In this document: one piece after another, positions 9,022 to 17,478 of the stretch
Position numbering within the stretch: position 1 is the stretch's first letter
How the letters are laid out: the number at the start of each line of letters is the position of its first letter
Assembly: GCA_002702705.1 (NCBI GenBank)
Contig: PABH01000036.1
Location: 1 to 64,000 of the forward strand
Direction: 5' to 3'
Source: Anaerolineaceae bacterium
Lineage (GTDB): Bacteria > Chloroflexota > Anaerolineae > Anaerolineales > Anaerolineaceae
DNA length: 64,000 bases
The notes under the pieces: model-generated
Database searches by the model: none
Told to the model about the DNA's origin: nothing
The model's input: the letters and a program-made list of their open reading frames with translations, nothing else
Program-made: the position numbers and the translations under genes

Positions 9022-10809
9022 ATGACGATTGAAATTTTAAGCGATGATGTTGCTTCACAAATAGCTGCCGGAGAAGTAATCGAACGACCTGCTTCGGTGG
9101 TTAAAGAGTTAATAGAGAATGCAATTGATGCAGAAGCAACATTTATTCAAATAATAATAGAAGATGCAGGTAAAAAGTTAATTGAAGTTATGGATGACGG
9201 GCTTGGTATTCCGGAACATCAATTAACCCTGGCGATCAAACGGCACGCCACAAGTAAGTTAAAAACCGCAGATGAATTATTTTCGATATCTACGTTGGGT
9301 TTTCGAGGAGAAGCATTGGCATCTATTGCTTCCGTTTCAATATTTGAAATCTATTCTACCCAAAGAGGGTTATCGGTGGGGGGGAAAGTAACCGTGGAAG
9401 GCGGGAATCTTAAACAAATCGAATCGATTGGTGGCGCCGCTGGCACAACGGTTTCCGTTCGTAATTTATTTTATAACGTACCTGCGCGATTGAAATTCTT
9501 AAAAACTACAAATACTGAGCAAAAAAAGATTAATGAATTGGTTTCTCGATATGCGTTAGCATATCCTTCAATTCGCTTTAAAATGATCTCGAATCAAAAA
9601 ACAATTTTACAAACCAGCGGAAGCGGGGATTTTCGGGAAATTTTAACGGATTTGTATGGAGTCGATACAGCAAAAAAAATGTTAACCGTGACATTGGATG
9701 AAGGTGATTTTTCTTTGTTTGGTTTTATAAGTCCAATATCTATTACCCGCTCAAATCGCAAAGAGATAACCATCTATGTGAATGGACGTTGGGTTCAAGA
9801 CTCGACTTTATCAGCAGCCATACTCCGTGCTTACCATACGATGATTATGACGGGACGTTATCCAATGGCTGTTTTATTTGTTAATCTTCCTGAACATGAA
9901 GTTGATGTTAATGTTCATCCTGCAAAAACTGAAGTACGATTTAGCCAACCAGATTTTATGTTTAGCCTTGTGCAGCGCGGTGTTCGCAGAGCTCTTTTGG
10001 CATACTCTTCGGTTCCCAATGTAACTCCTCGTATCTGGCAAAATAAATTAGATGACCCATCTTCTGATCACCAGCTGAGTTGGACTCCAGCTAGATTTTT
10101 AGAAACAGAAGATATCCAAGTGTTACAAACAGATGATAGCAGAAAAACAAATCCTGAAATAAAAAATACGGATAATCACATACCGGAAGATCAACAAGAA
10201 AAATCCTTTTCACCGAATCCATTTGATATACCCTTAATGCGGCTAATTGGTCAGGTGGGTTTAGCTTATTTAGTAGCAGAAGGTCCAGATGGGTTGTATT
10301 TAATCGATCAACATGCTGCCCATGAACGGATATTATTTGAAAAGATGATGGAGCAAATTAATAATCAGATACCGATTCAAAATTTACTTTCTCCAGTATC
10401 AGTGCAATTAGCACCACATCAAACAGTACTACTGGAGAATCATTTACCAACATTATCAAAGCTGGGATTTGATGTTGAACAATTTGGTCCAAACACCTAT
10501 CAAGTACGAGGAATTCCGGTTTTGTTAGCCGGAATTAATCCTGAAGCTGCTTTAAGAGTTGTGGTGGAAGATTTTGAAGATGATGAAACACCATTACAAA
10601 ATACAATTGAAGCAAAAATTGCAGCCAGAGTTTGTAAGCGTGGTGCCGTCAAAGCCGGACAGGTTTTGTCTCGGATGGAACAAGAAGCATTATTAAGAGA
10701 TTTGGAACGTTGTAGTTCACCTCGAACGTGTCCTCATGGACGTCCAACAATGATTCATTTATCTGTATCCTTATTGGAAAAACAATTTGGGCGAAAAGGT
10801 AGCATTTAG
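9022..10809 (+). CDS. mutL: DNA mismatch repair protein MutL (endonuclease type)
   Basis: Couples mismatch recognition to strand cleavage. The GHKL ATPase domain (about 1-330) carries IAAGEVIERPASVVKELIENAIDA, DDGLGI, RHATSKL and GFRGEALASI. After a poorly conserved linker (about 335-405) the dimerisation domain has the metal-binding nuclease motif DQHAAHERILFE starting at Asp429 and the late CPHGRP motif, so this is the nicking form of MutL found in bacteria without MutH. Length 595 aa is normal. No mutS is nearby. Its stop codon overlaps the convergent sensor kinase gene by 4 bp. Confidence 0.97.
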   Translation: MTIEILSDDVASQIAAGEVIERPASVVKELIENAIDAEATFIQIIIEDAGKKLIEVMDDGLGIPEHQLTLAIKRHATSKLKTADELFSISTLGFRGEALASIASVSIFEIYSTQRGLSVGGKVTVEGGNLKQIESIGGAAGTTVSVRNLFYNVPARLKFLKTTNTEQKKINELVSRYALAYPSIRFKMISNQKTILQTSGSGDFREILTDLYGVDTAKKMLTVTLDEGDFSLFGFISPISITRSNRKEITIYVNGRWVQDSTLSAAILRAYHTMIMTGRYPMAVLFVNLPEHEVDVNVHPAKTEVRFSQPDFMFSLVQRGVRRALLAYSSVPNVTPRIWQNKLDDPSSDHQLSWTPARFLETEDIQVLQTDDSRKTNPEIKNTDNHIPEDQQEKSFSPNPFDIPLMRLIGQVGLAYLVAEGPDGLYLIDQHAAHERILFEKMMEQINNQIPIQNLLSPVSVQLAPHQTVLLENHLPTLSKLGFDVEQFGPNTYQVRGIPVLLAGINPEAALRVVVEDFEDDETPLQNTIEAKIAARVCKRGAVKAGQVLSRMEQEALLRDLERCSSPRTCPHGRPTMIHLSVSLLEKQFGRKGSI

Positions 10810-11990
10810 TTTTTTTTGATTGGTAATTCAAAAAAGAATGTACTTCCTTTATCTTTTTGGCTTTTTACCCCAATAGACCCTTGATGATTTTCTATAATTT
10901 GGCGGGAAATGGACAAACCCAATCCAGTGCCTTGAATTTCGTTTTCGACAGAACTGGCTCGATAAAATTTATTAAAAATAAATGGAATTTCTTTTTCGGG
11001 AATACCAACACCAGAATCCGTAATTGAAAAGGTTAATTTATCTTTTTTAATTTCGTGTTGTAATGTGATGGTGCCATCCGGATGGTTGTATTTTATGGCA
11101 TTATTTAGAAGGTTTAATATCACCTGTTTGATTTTACTTCTATCGGCGTTGATTATTAACTGTTCAGATTCAGGTTGATCAATGATCTTAATTTTATGTT
11201 GGGTGGCAAGAGGTAAAAGAATGAGCATGCATTCATTTACTAAACTGTTAAAATCAAATGTAGAATATTCAAAGCTCAACCGGCCAGTTTCCATGCGAAC
11301 AAGGTCCAAAAAATTGGTTACCATGTAATTTAATCGGTTGGTTTCATTTTGAATTGTATCTATTAGTTTTTGTCGATCTTCCGGGATGATTTCGGGCTTA
11401 TTTAATAAGTACGTAATGGTCTTGATAGAAGAAAGAGGGGTTCTTAATTCATGTACTAAATCAGCAATTGCATCAGATTGTTCAAACAGGTGAGAATTTT
11501 CAATGGCTACAGCTGCTTGTGCACCTAGAGTTTCCAATAATTCCAAATCGTATTGGGTGAAGCTGTCATGTTTTTTATTTAGAACTTCCAAAATACCAAT
11601 CAATCTTCCTTTAGTAATCATTGGAATTGCGATAATCGAACGTGTGGGAAAATCGAGTGCTTTTTCAACTTGATCAAAAAACCGTGGATCTTTATGGACA
11701 TCGGGAACAAATAAACTAGATTGATGTTGAGCTGCCCAGCCTGCGATACTATCCTTCGGGACTACCATTTCCGTGATTTTTGGATCAATTTCCTGGTTGG
11801 TTGCCGCTTTAAATTTTAGCTCGTTTTTTTTATGGTCATATAAAAGAATGGATGCAGCTTCGGCTTCTGTAATATTTGCAGCAACCTGGACAATTTTATT
11901 TAGTAGGCTGTTTAAATCTAAGGTAGAGGCTAAATCTCTCGAAATTTCCAAAAGGTTAACCAGGTCATTATATCTTTGTTCATTTTTCAT
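10806..11990 (-). CDS. GAF-domain sensor histidine kinase
   Basis: A soluble kinase of a two-component system. A GAF sensor domain (about 20-165, including EAEAASILLYD and IIAIPM) leads directly into HisKA with an intact H-box (LVHELRTPLSSIKT) and a complete HATPase domain (NLLNNAIKYNH, DSGVGIP, GTGLGLSI). There is no transmembrane segment, so it senses something intracellular or via a partner. I chose ATG 11990, two bases after the sirtuin stop; the frame can extend to a TTG at 12017 inside the sirtuin gene but without a ribosome site. It is third in an operon after the receiver-ParA and sirtuin genes, and the receiver protein is a plausible phosphotransfer partner (inference). Confidence 0.92.
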   Translation of the reverse strand: MKNEQRYNDLVNLLEISRDLASTLDLNSLLNKIVQVAANITEAEAASILLYDHKKNELKFKAATNQEIDPKITEMVVPKDSIAGWAAQHQSSLFVPDVHKDPRFFDQVEKALDFPTRSIIAIPMITKGRLIGILEVLNKKHDSFTQYDLELLETLGAQAAVAIENSHLFEQSDAIADLVHELRTPLSSIKTITYLLNKPEIIPEDRQKLIDTIQNETNRLNYMVTNFLDLVRMETGRLSFEYSTFDFNSLVNECMLILLPLATQHKIKIIDQPESEQLIINADRSKIKQVILNLLNNAIKYNHPDGTITLQHEIKKDKLTFSITDSGVGIPEKEIPFIFNKFYRASSVENEIQGTGLGLSISRQIIENHQGSIGVKSQKDKGSTFFFELPIKKN

Positions 11991-11992
11991 AT

Positions 11993-12751
11993 TTAAATAT
12001 CTGCTAATGCAGCCCAAACTTGAGTGACATCATATGGAAGAGATAAACTTGCATATCTATCCAAAGACGTCGATGATAAAGTGTTAATCACAATTTTTGA
12101 TTGGTTGGATAAAGCAAAACTTGGGATTTGATTTGCAGGATATACCTCTAGCGATGATCCCACTACGATCATTAAGTCGGCTAAATACGCTTCGTCATTT
12201 GCTTTTCGCCAATCCCAATGTGGTAAATTTTCTTCAAACATTACGATATCGGGTTTTAAAAACGCCCCACATTGTTCACATATCGGAAATATTCTGTTTT
12301 TAATAAAGTTTGTAATTAGCGGCTCGCTTTCCATCACTTTAAGCGAACAATTTAAGCAAGTATAACTTCCTAATGTGCCGTGAATAGGAATCACATCGGA
12401 TGAGCCAGCTTGCTGGTGTAGTAAATCAATATTTTGGGTGATCACAGATTTAATAATTCCTCTTTTTTGGAGATCCGCAATCACTTGATGAGCAATATTT
12501 GGTTTTGCATTTGTTATATCTACTAATAAAGGATGTAACCAATTAAAAAAACGTTTAGGTTGTTGCTTGAAAACAGTTAATGAAATCACATCCATCGGAT
12601 TTTCTTTTTCCCACAACCCTTTTTGGGGAGTACGAAAATCGGGAATGCCAGATGGGGTTGAAATGCCGGCACCAGAAAAAACAACGGCATGACTTGATTT
12701 CCGCAGGAGTTGTTTGAATTCTTCAATTTTAGATTGAAATACAGTATCCAT
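11993..12751 (-). CDS. Sirtuin, NAD-dependent protein deacylase
   Basis: Removes acyl groups from lysines using NAD. All family marks are present: GAGISTPSGIPDFR for NAD binding, TQNIDLLHQQAGS with the NID triad, the catalytic His in IPIHG, two Cys pairs for zinc (CLNC and CEQC), and GSSLEVYPA near the C-terminus. Length 252 aa is typical for class U/III bacterial sirtuins. Its ATG overlaps the stop of the upstream receiver-ParA gene (TAATG), indicating coupled translation, and the sensor kinase follows after 2 bp. Regulation by or of the two-component proteins is conceivable but not shown by the sequence. Confidence 0.95.
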   Translation of the reverse strand: MDTVFQSKIEEFKQLLRKSSHAVVFSGAGISTPSGIPDFRTPQKGLWEKENPMDVISLTVFKQQPKRFFNWLHPLLVDITNAKPNIAHQVIADLQKRGIIKSVITQNIDLLHQQAGSSDVIPIHGTLGSYTCLNCSLKVMESEPLITNFIKNRIFPICEQCGAFLKPDIVMFEENLPHWDWRKANDEAYLADLMIVVGSSLEVYPANQIPSFALSNQSKIVINTLSSTSLDRYASLSLPYDVTQVWAALADI

Positions 12752-13905
12752 TATTTTTTAATTCGGTTTGTAAAGTTCTCCGACAACCGGTAAATTTGCT
12801 GTGAGATAAGACTTTCACTTTGAATTTTAATCAGCGGTTGGAAATGGTTTGCAGCTTGATAAGATTGTTCAGGGGCAGGTGGGATTACTAACAACGGATT
12901 GATTCCCAATTTTTCTTGAATCTGTGGTTGAGTCAGCTGTATATCAGCTCGAACTCGATTGAGTATAACCACATTTAATAATTTGTTCTTACCAAAACCG
13001 GATTTTTCTAATTCATCAATTAATAATTTTGTTTTTTGAATAGAAATTGGTTGTGATTCGGTTACCAAAATTACTTCTTGACATTGCTTTAATAAAACCT
13101 GGGCAAATGGATTATAGGGAGTCCCAATATCAAGGATAGCTAACTGGCAAATTTTGGATAATTTTTGTGTGATGGTTTCAATTTGAGGTGCTAAAGCATT
13201 AAAATCCAACTTTTCGGTCTTAGCATTCGATAACAATAAGCGCGGACCAAATGTCGTTCGAATTAAGTTTTCTTCAATAATCTCATCGCTTAACATGGAA
13301 GGTGTGTTTTTCAGTAAATTGGATAATCCCTGAGAATCTGCATATCCCAGTTCCATTCCCCATGTACCACTGCCTGGCATCATTTCAGCAGCAATAATAT
13401 CCGATTTCGTTTTTTCAAACAGTGCAATTGCCAGATTTAGTGATAAAGTGGAGACTCCTAAACCTCCTTTCGCAGCCATAACACCGATGGTATATCCTTT
13501 TTGGACGGGAGGTGATTCGGGAGCCTTGGAGGGTTTTCTTCTTGCGAGTAAAGCTTTGATGTGAGCAACTAATTCGACAGGGTGAACAGGCTTGGTGAGA
13601 TAATCGTCTACCCCGGCTTCATATCCTGCGACTTTATCATCTACTTGGCTTTTTGCCGTGAACATGAGAATGGGTGTGTCTGCTATCATAGGATCTTTTC
13701 GTAATTCTCGTGTAACAGTATATCCATCCATATCCGGCATCATTACATCAAGAACGATTAAATCCGGCTTTTCAGTTTTTGCTAAATTTATCCCTTGGTT
13801 ACCATTATTGGCAGCAACAATTTGATACCCTTGTCGTTGGAGCATAAGTCCAACCAAACGTAATGTTTCGAGATCATCATCAACTATAAGTATTTTTTCT
13901 GACAT
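12751..13905 (-). CDS. Receiver domain fused to ParA/MinD-like ATPase (CpaE-like)
   Basis: Residues 1-120 are a standard receiver domain with phospho-acceptor Asp53 in LIVLDVMMPDMDG, the acidic pair DDD near residue 10 and a Lys in FTAK. After a short linker (about 120-137) comes a P-loop ATPase domain with a deviant Walker A, AAKGGLGVSTLSLNLA, as in CpaE, a protein that positions type IV/Tad pilus machinery. No pilus or secretion genes adjoin it here; instead a sirtuin and a sensor kinase follow in the same operon with overlapping or touching genes. The architecture is clear, the CpaE-like cellular role is only an analogy. Confidence 0.88.
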   Translation of the reverse strand: MSEKILIVDDDLETLRLVGLMLQRQGYQIVAANNGNQGINLAKTEKPDLIVLDVMMPDMDGYTVTRELRKDPMIADTPILMFTAKSQVDDKVAGYEAGVDDYLTKPVHPVELVAHIKALLARRKPSKAPESPPVQKGYTIGVMAAKGGLGVSTLSLNLAIALFEKTKSDIIAAEMMPGSGTWGMELGYADSQGLSNLLKNTPSMLSDEIIEENLIRTTFGPRLLLSNAKTEKLDFNALAPQIETITQKLSKICQLAILDIGTPYNPFAQVLLKQCQEVILVTESQPISIQKTKLLIDELEKSGFGKNKLLNVVILNRVRADIQLTQPQIQEKLGINPLLVIPPAPEQSYQAANHFQPLIKIQSESLISQQIYRLSENFTNRIKK

Positions 13906-14021
13906 AGTTACCTAATACCTTGGGGTTTTATTTTTTATTATAGATGTTTTTTTGATTTTCTATCAACTTATATTGAGATTATAATCCAATATTTATTCGG
14001 AATTAATTAAAAGAGGGTCAT

Positions 14022-14029
14022 GCTATAAT
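14022..14029 (+). promoter_or_regulatory. Extended -10 promoter giving a probably leaderless tilS mRNA
   Basis: TATAAT at 14024-14029 is preceded by TG at the extended -10 position (TGCTATAAT from 14021). Only 7 nt separate the box from ATG 14037, so transcription should start at or next to the A of the start codon. No Shine-Dalgarno sequence lies at a usable distance: GAGGG at 14013 is upstream of the -10 box. Confidence 0.6.
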
Positions 14030-14036
14030 CGAAATT

Positions 14037-15455
14037 ATGGATTTTGACATAAAAAAATGGATAAAAAAAACTGATTTAGATTTAAAAAAGCCATTTATCG
14101 TAGGGGTATCTGGTGGCGCTGACAGCATGTTTTTATTGGATTTAATGGTTAAATCAAATCTTAATTGTATTGCAGCTCATTTTAATCATCAAATTCGATC
14201 TGACGCGCTCAATGATGCGCATTTAGTTGAACAAAAAGCGGCAGATTATGGAATCCCTTTTTTTTTAGGGGATAAAAATGTGAAATTAGTTTCACAACAA
14301 GAACATTTGTCGCTTGAAGAAGCAGCAAGAAAATGCCGTTACAGATTTTTATTCAATTTAGCGGAGATAAAAATGGCTCAAGCTGTGGTTGTTGCCCACC
14401 ACGCCAATGACCAGGTTGAAACTGTACTCATGCATTTTTTGCGTGGGACAGGATTAGAGGGACTCCGCGGAATGCAACCGATAACCTTAATTCCAGAATT
14501 TCATACAAGTATCCCTATTTTTCGACCTTTATTATCCATTTGGCGTGAAGAAATTGAAGACTATTGTGAAGCTCATCAGATAAACTATGCCATTGATCCG
14601 ACAAATGTGGATACCACTTATACCCGTAATAAAATTAGGCACGATTTAATTCCGCAATTGGAAAATAATTATCCGGGTTTTAAGGACCGATTAGTGGCTA
14701 TGTCGGAGATTTTAAGGGCGGATTCGGAAATTATTCAAAATACTGAAAATCAAGCCTTGACCAATGTGTGCATTAAAGAAGGAAAAGGGTTTTTGCAGTT
14801 TTCCAAACATGAATTTTTACAGGAACCAATTGGTATACAAAGGCGGTTAATTCGTAGAGCGATTATCCAGAATCAACCCACTTGGAGGGATATTTCATTC
14901 GATACCGTTGAAAAGGCAATTGAAAATATAAAAAAACACACCAGTGGAGAATTTGATTTGGTGAATTTCAATTCCTTAATTCTGCATAATCGAGATTTTT
15001 TTATTGTTAATAACAAGACCGATTGGATAGAGACCATTTTTCCCCAACTTGGTCTGTCAAGTCCAGTTTTGATAGAGGGACCTGGTGTATACCATTTTCA
15101 ATCAAAATGGCAAATCATAGTTAGCCTTTACTCCGTAAGAAAATTCCAAGTCGGTACGGATAATCAAAATAAAGCTTATTTTGATGCTGAAAAGGCTGGG
15201 GAATTTCCATGGAAGCTTAATAATTGGCATCCTGGGGATCGTTTCAGGCCGTTTGGCATGCGTAGTGGAAAAATGAAGCTCAGTGATCTTTTTATCAATG
15301 AAAAGATAATAAAACCAGCCAGAAAAAGCTGGCCGGTTTTATTTAATCAAAACAATGATCTTTTATGGGTGGTAGGTATTCGAGCTGATGATCGATTTCG
15401 AATACAGGAATTCACAAAAAATATTATTGAAGTAAAACTCGAAAGAACGAATTAA
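14037..15455 (+). CDS. tilS: tRNA(Ile)-lysidine synthase
   Basis: Converts C34 of tRNA-Ile(CAU) to lysidine so that it reads AUA codons; essential in most bacteria. The N-terminal PP-loop is VSGGADSMFLL (about 23-33), followed by the HFNHQIR and HHANDQVETVLM motifs and the tRNA-contact segment GLRGMQP. The C-terminal half (about 225-472) contains the TilS-specific substrate-binding and C-terminal domains, with NWHPGDRFRPFGM...KLSDLFINEKI. At 472 aa it is the long form. It appears to be a single gene from its own promoter, and its end overlaps the convergent recombinase-like gene by 4 bp. Confidence 0.95.
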   Translation: MDFDIKKWIKKTDLDLKKPFIVGVSGGADSMFLLDLMVKSNLNCIAAHFNHQIRSDALNDAHLVEQKAADYGIPFFLGDKNVKLVSQQEHLSLEEAARKCRYRFLFNLAEIKMAQAVVVAHHANDQVETVLMHFLRGTGLEGLRGMQPITLIPEFHTSIPIFRPLLSIWREEIEDYCEAHQINYAIDPTNVDTTYTRNKIRHDLIPQLENNYPGFKDRLVAMSEILRADSEIIQNTENQALTNVCIKEGKGFLQFSKHEFLQEPIGIQRRLIRRAIIQNQPTWRDISFDTVEKAIENIKKHTSGEFDLVNFNSLILHNRDFFIVNNKTDWIETIFPQLGLSSPVLIEGPGVYHFQSKWQIIVSLYSVRKFQVGTDNQNKAYFDAEKAGEFPWKLNNWHPGDRFRPFGMRSGKMKLSDLFINEKIIKPARKSWPVLFNQNNDLLWVVGIRADDRFRIQEFTKNIIEVKLERTN

Positions 15456-16369
15456 TCAGCTTGTTCTTCTTCTATAGAAGCAAGTTTCTTTAATTTATTA
15501 CCTACTTCTCGCCATTGAATTTTTGAAATTCCTAACTTTTGCCGGATTTTTTCATGATCGATACCGCTTTGGTAATCAATGATCGCACTTGTCCAGCGGC
15601 ACATATCAAAGGAAAGATGTTTGTCTATGCCAGCATCTTTGCTAATATCTTCCAGGATATATTCTAACCGGCGTGGTGACCAAGGGAAAATTTGATCTTT
15701 TGGATCATTTTGGGCCAGGTATTCCTGATAAACTTCTACCCATTCATCGGAAACAGGGATTTTTCTTTCTTTAAACCGGTAATTTGGATTATTGTATCGG
15801 ACAAAAATAAAGGGGCTATTTTCTCCTTCCAACTCAACATGTTTTACAGACAAGGATAAACATTCACCCTTTTTAATCCCGGTTTCAAGTAATAATAATA
15901 ATAAGGTATAAGGGCGAGCATCGGGTTTAGTTTGTTGCCGATATTGATTGGCAGTATCGAGAACAAGTAAAGTTTCTTCTTTGTTTAATATTGTTGGTAA
16001 AGGACTGATTACGGTTTTTTGGACAACTTTTTCAGCGGGGTCAATCAATATTCTTCCATTTTGATTTAACCATCGGAAAAAGGCTTTTAAAGACGTAATC
16101 CTTCTGGATAAGGTTTTTGGACTACAAGGGACCCCTCGTGTTGTTTGTAACCAGTTAAGAAAGTTATTTAAATCATTTGTGGTAATTGCACCAATGGTTT
16201 GATCTGGTGGTAAAAATGACGAAAGCAATAATAAATCACTGATGAATGCTTTTACCGTAAAATGGGATTTATCTTGGTCTTGTAAGTATATTTCCCAGGC
16301 GTTAATTGCAGGTAACAGTAATGTGTTGGCATTAATGTGAATAGCGGGAGATAACGAATTTTCACTCAT
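15452..16369 (-). CDS. Catalytically degenerate tyrosine-recombinase-fold protein (Xer-like)
   Basis: A 305-aa protein with the two-domain layout of XerC/D: a SAM-like core-binding domain (about 18-108) and a catalytic-fold domain (about 125-295). Aligned by eye to XerD, the active site is almost gone. The first Arg is Lys166 (TGIKKGE), the beta-strand Lys is about Tyr198, the HxxR His is Asp255 with Arg258 kept, the second His/Trp is Ile281, and the nucleophilic Tyr is Gly290. The frame is intact and the flanking core is conserved, so it looks maintained as a DNA-binding protein rather than decayed. It has its own promoter and RBS (AGAGGA). Recombinase activity is unlikely. Confidence 0.8.
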   Translation of the reverse strand: MSENSLSPAIHINANTLLLPAINAWEIYLQDQDKSHFTVKAFISDLLLLSSFLPPDQTIGAITTNDLNNFLNWLQTTRGVPCSPKTLSRRITSLKAFFRWLNQNGRILIDPAEKVVQKTVISPLPTILNKEETLLVLDTANQYRQQTKPDARPYTLLLLLLETGIKKGECLSLSVKHVELEGENSPFIFVRYNNPNYRFKERKIPVSDEWVEVYQEYLAQNDPKDQIFPWSPRRLEYILEDISKDAGIDKHLSFDMCRWTSAIIDYQSGIDHEKIRQKLGISKIQWREVGNKLKKLASIEEEQAD

Positions 16370-16394
16370 AACAATCCTCTTTCTTTCGTGTAGA

Positions 16395-16430
16395 TATGCT
16401 TAGCATACAATTAATTCGTGGGCCTGTCAA
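16395..16430 (-). promoter_or_regulatory. Sigma70-type promoter with palindrome over the -10 box
   Basis: On the minus strand TTGACA (16425-16430) and TATGCT (16402-16407) are 17 bp apart, 33 bp before the Xer-like start. A 6-1-6 palindrome (TATGCT and AGCATA around one base, 16395-16407) overlaps the -10 box and would suit a repressor dimer. Confidence 0.7.
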
Positions 16431-16452
16431 TCCACAAGTAAGAATTTGATTA

Positions 16453-17466
16453 TTATGGTGTAAACGCAGATTGATTTATTAACAATTGAATCGCATCATA
16501 ATTTGGTAGTAAGACTTGGGCACCAGAAGCGGGTAAGACAGTTGGGGTAACTTCATTAATCCCAATAGCATACCGTCGCATTTTTGACGTATCGTTAATT
16601 AATTCGGATGCTAGAGGTACCAGGGGAATAATATCGCCAATTGTCATATCAGTTTCTACCGTATTACTGTATAAATTGTATAACTCCGGTGCGCGGCTGA
16701 CTGCATTGAGGCTCATCATCTTAGAGAATAATGCAAGCATAACTTCTTGTGCTCTCCGCGTACGATCTAAATCACTTGTAGAATATCGTGAACGTACATA
16801 CCATAACGCTGTTTCGCCATTCATGTAATTAATACCTGGGTAAACAGTACAGGTTTTTGAAGCACCACCTTGTGGTAATTCGCAATGATCAGAAAGCGTT
16901 AAACCCACATTCACATCAATACCACCGAGACTGTTGATGATGTTCTTAAAACCATCAAAATTGGTCATGATGTAATGATCAGCAGTAACATTAAAGTTCT
17001 CTTCCAACATGGCATTCGTTAAGTCAAATCCGCCATACGCTTGCGCCACATTAATTCGCTGGTTTCCAATACCTGGAAGGTTTACATATAAATCACGTGG
17101 AAACGAAATGATAGAAGCTGTACCTTGCTTTGGATATAAAGATAGCAGCATAAATACGTCTGTGCGGTAACCACCAGAAGGACGCCAATCGGATCCAAGA
17201 ATTAGAATATTTACCTGCCCATCCGGTCTTTGTTGAACAGGAATAGTTGGAGCTGGATTGTTCGTACTTTCAGAAGTGGGTAATTGCTCATTGCTTAAAT
17301 CTTCTCCTACCGGTAGAAAGGGGGTCGGCGTAGCAGGTCCGTTATTGTTGAGAGTAATCCAATAATTTCCGGATGATGATTTTGAACCCAAACCAGGTAT
17401 ATTTGGAAGGTTACAAGCAGATAAAAAGATTGTTATTAATAATAAGAATGGAAAAACTTTTTTCAT
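16453..17466 (-). CDS. LytR-CpsA-Psr family lipoprotein
   Basis: LCP enzymes transfer glycopolymers from lipid carriers to the cell wall outside the membrane. The N-terminus is a lipoprotein signal with lipobox LSAC at about residue 18, followed by a Pro/Thr-rich linker. The LCP domain (about 85-265) shows ILGSDWR, the RTDVFMLLSL strand, the SFPRDLYVNLPG motif with its Arg/Asp, RINVAQAYGG, and the YVRSRYSTSDLDRTRRAQEV region. Most LCP proteins have a transmembrane anchor rather than a lipobox. It is the third gene of an operon after a kinase-like protein and a LysM protein (12 bp gap), supporting a cell-envelope role. Confidence 0.92.
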   Translation of the reverse strand: MKKVFPFLLLITIFLSACNLPNIPGLGSKSSSGNYWITLNNNGPATPTPFLPVGEDLSNEQLPTSESTNNPAPTIPVQQRPDGQVNILILGSDWRPSGGYRTDVFMLLSLYPKQGTASIISFPRDLYVNLPGIGNQRINVAQAYGGFDLTNAMLEENFNVTADHYIMTNFDGFKNIINSLGGIDVNVGLTLSDHCELPQGGASKTCTVYPGINYMNGETALWYVRSRYSTSDLDRTRRAQEVMLALFSKMMSLNAVSRAPELYNLYSNTVETDMTIGDIIPLVPLASELINDTSKMRRYAIGINEVTPTVLPASGAQVLLPNYDAIQLLINQSAFTP

Positions 17467-17478
17467 TTTTTAAGCCCA

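Noticed and set aside
10806-10809. Overlap of mutL and the sensor kinase as a sign of misassembly
   Set aside because: Both genes end naturally with complete C-terminal motifs; 4-bp tail-to-tail overlaps recur in this window (tilS/recombinase, DivIC/phosphatase).
15452-16369. Integrase of a mobile element
   Set aside because: The active site is lost, no att-like repeats or cargo genes are visible around it, and no tRNA is adjacent.
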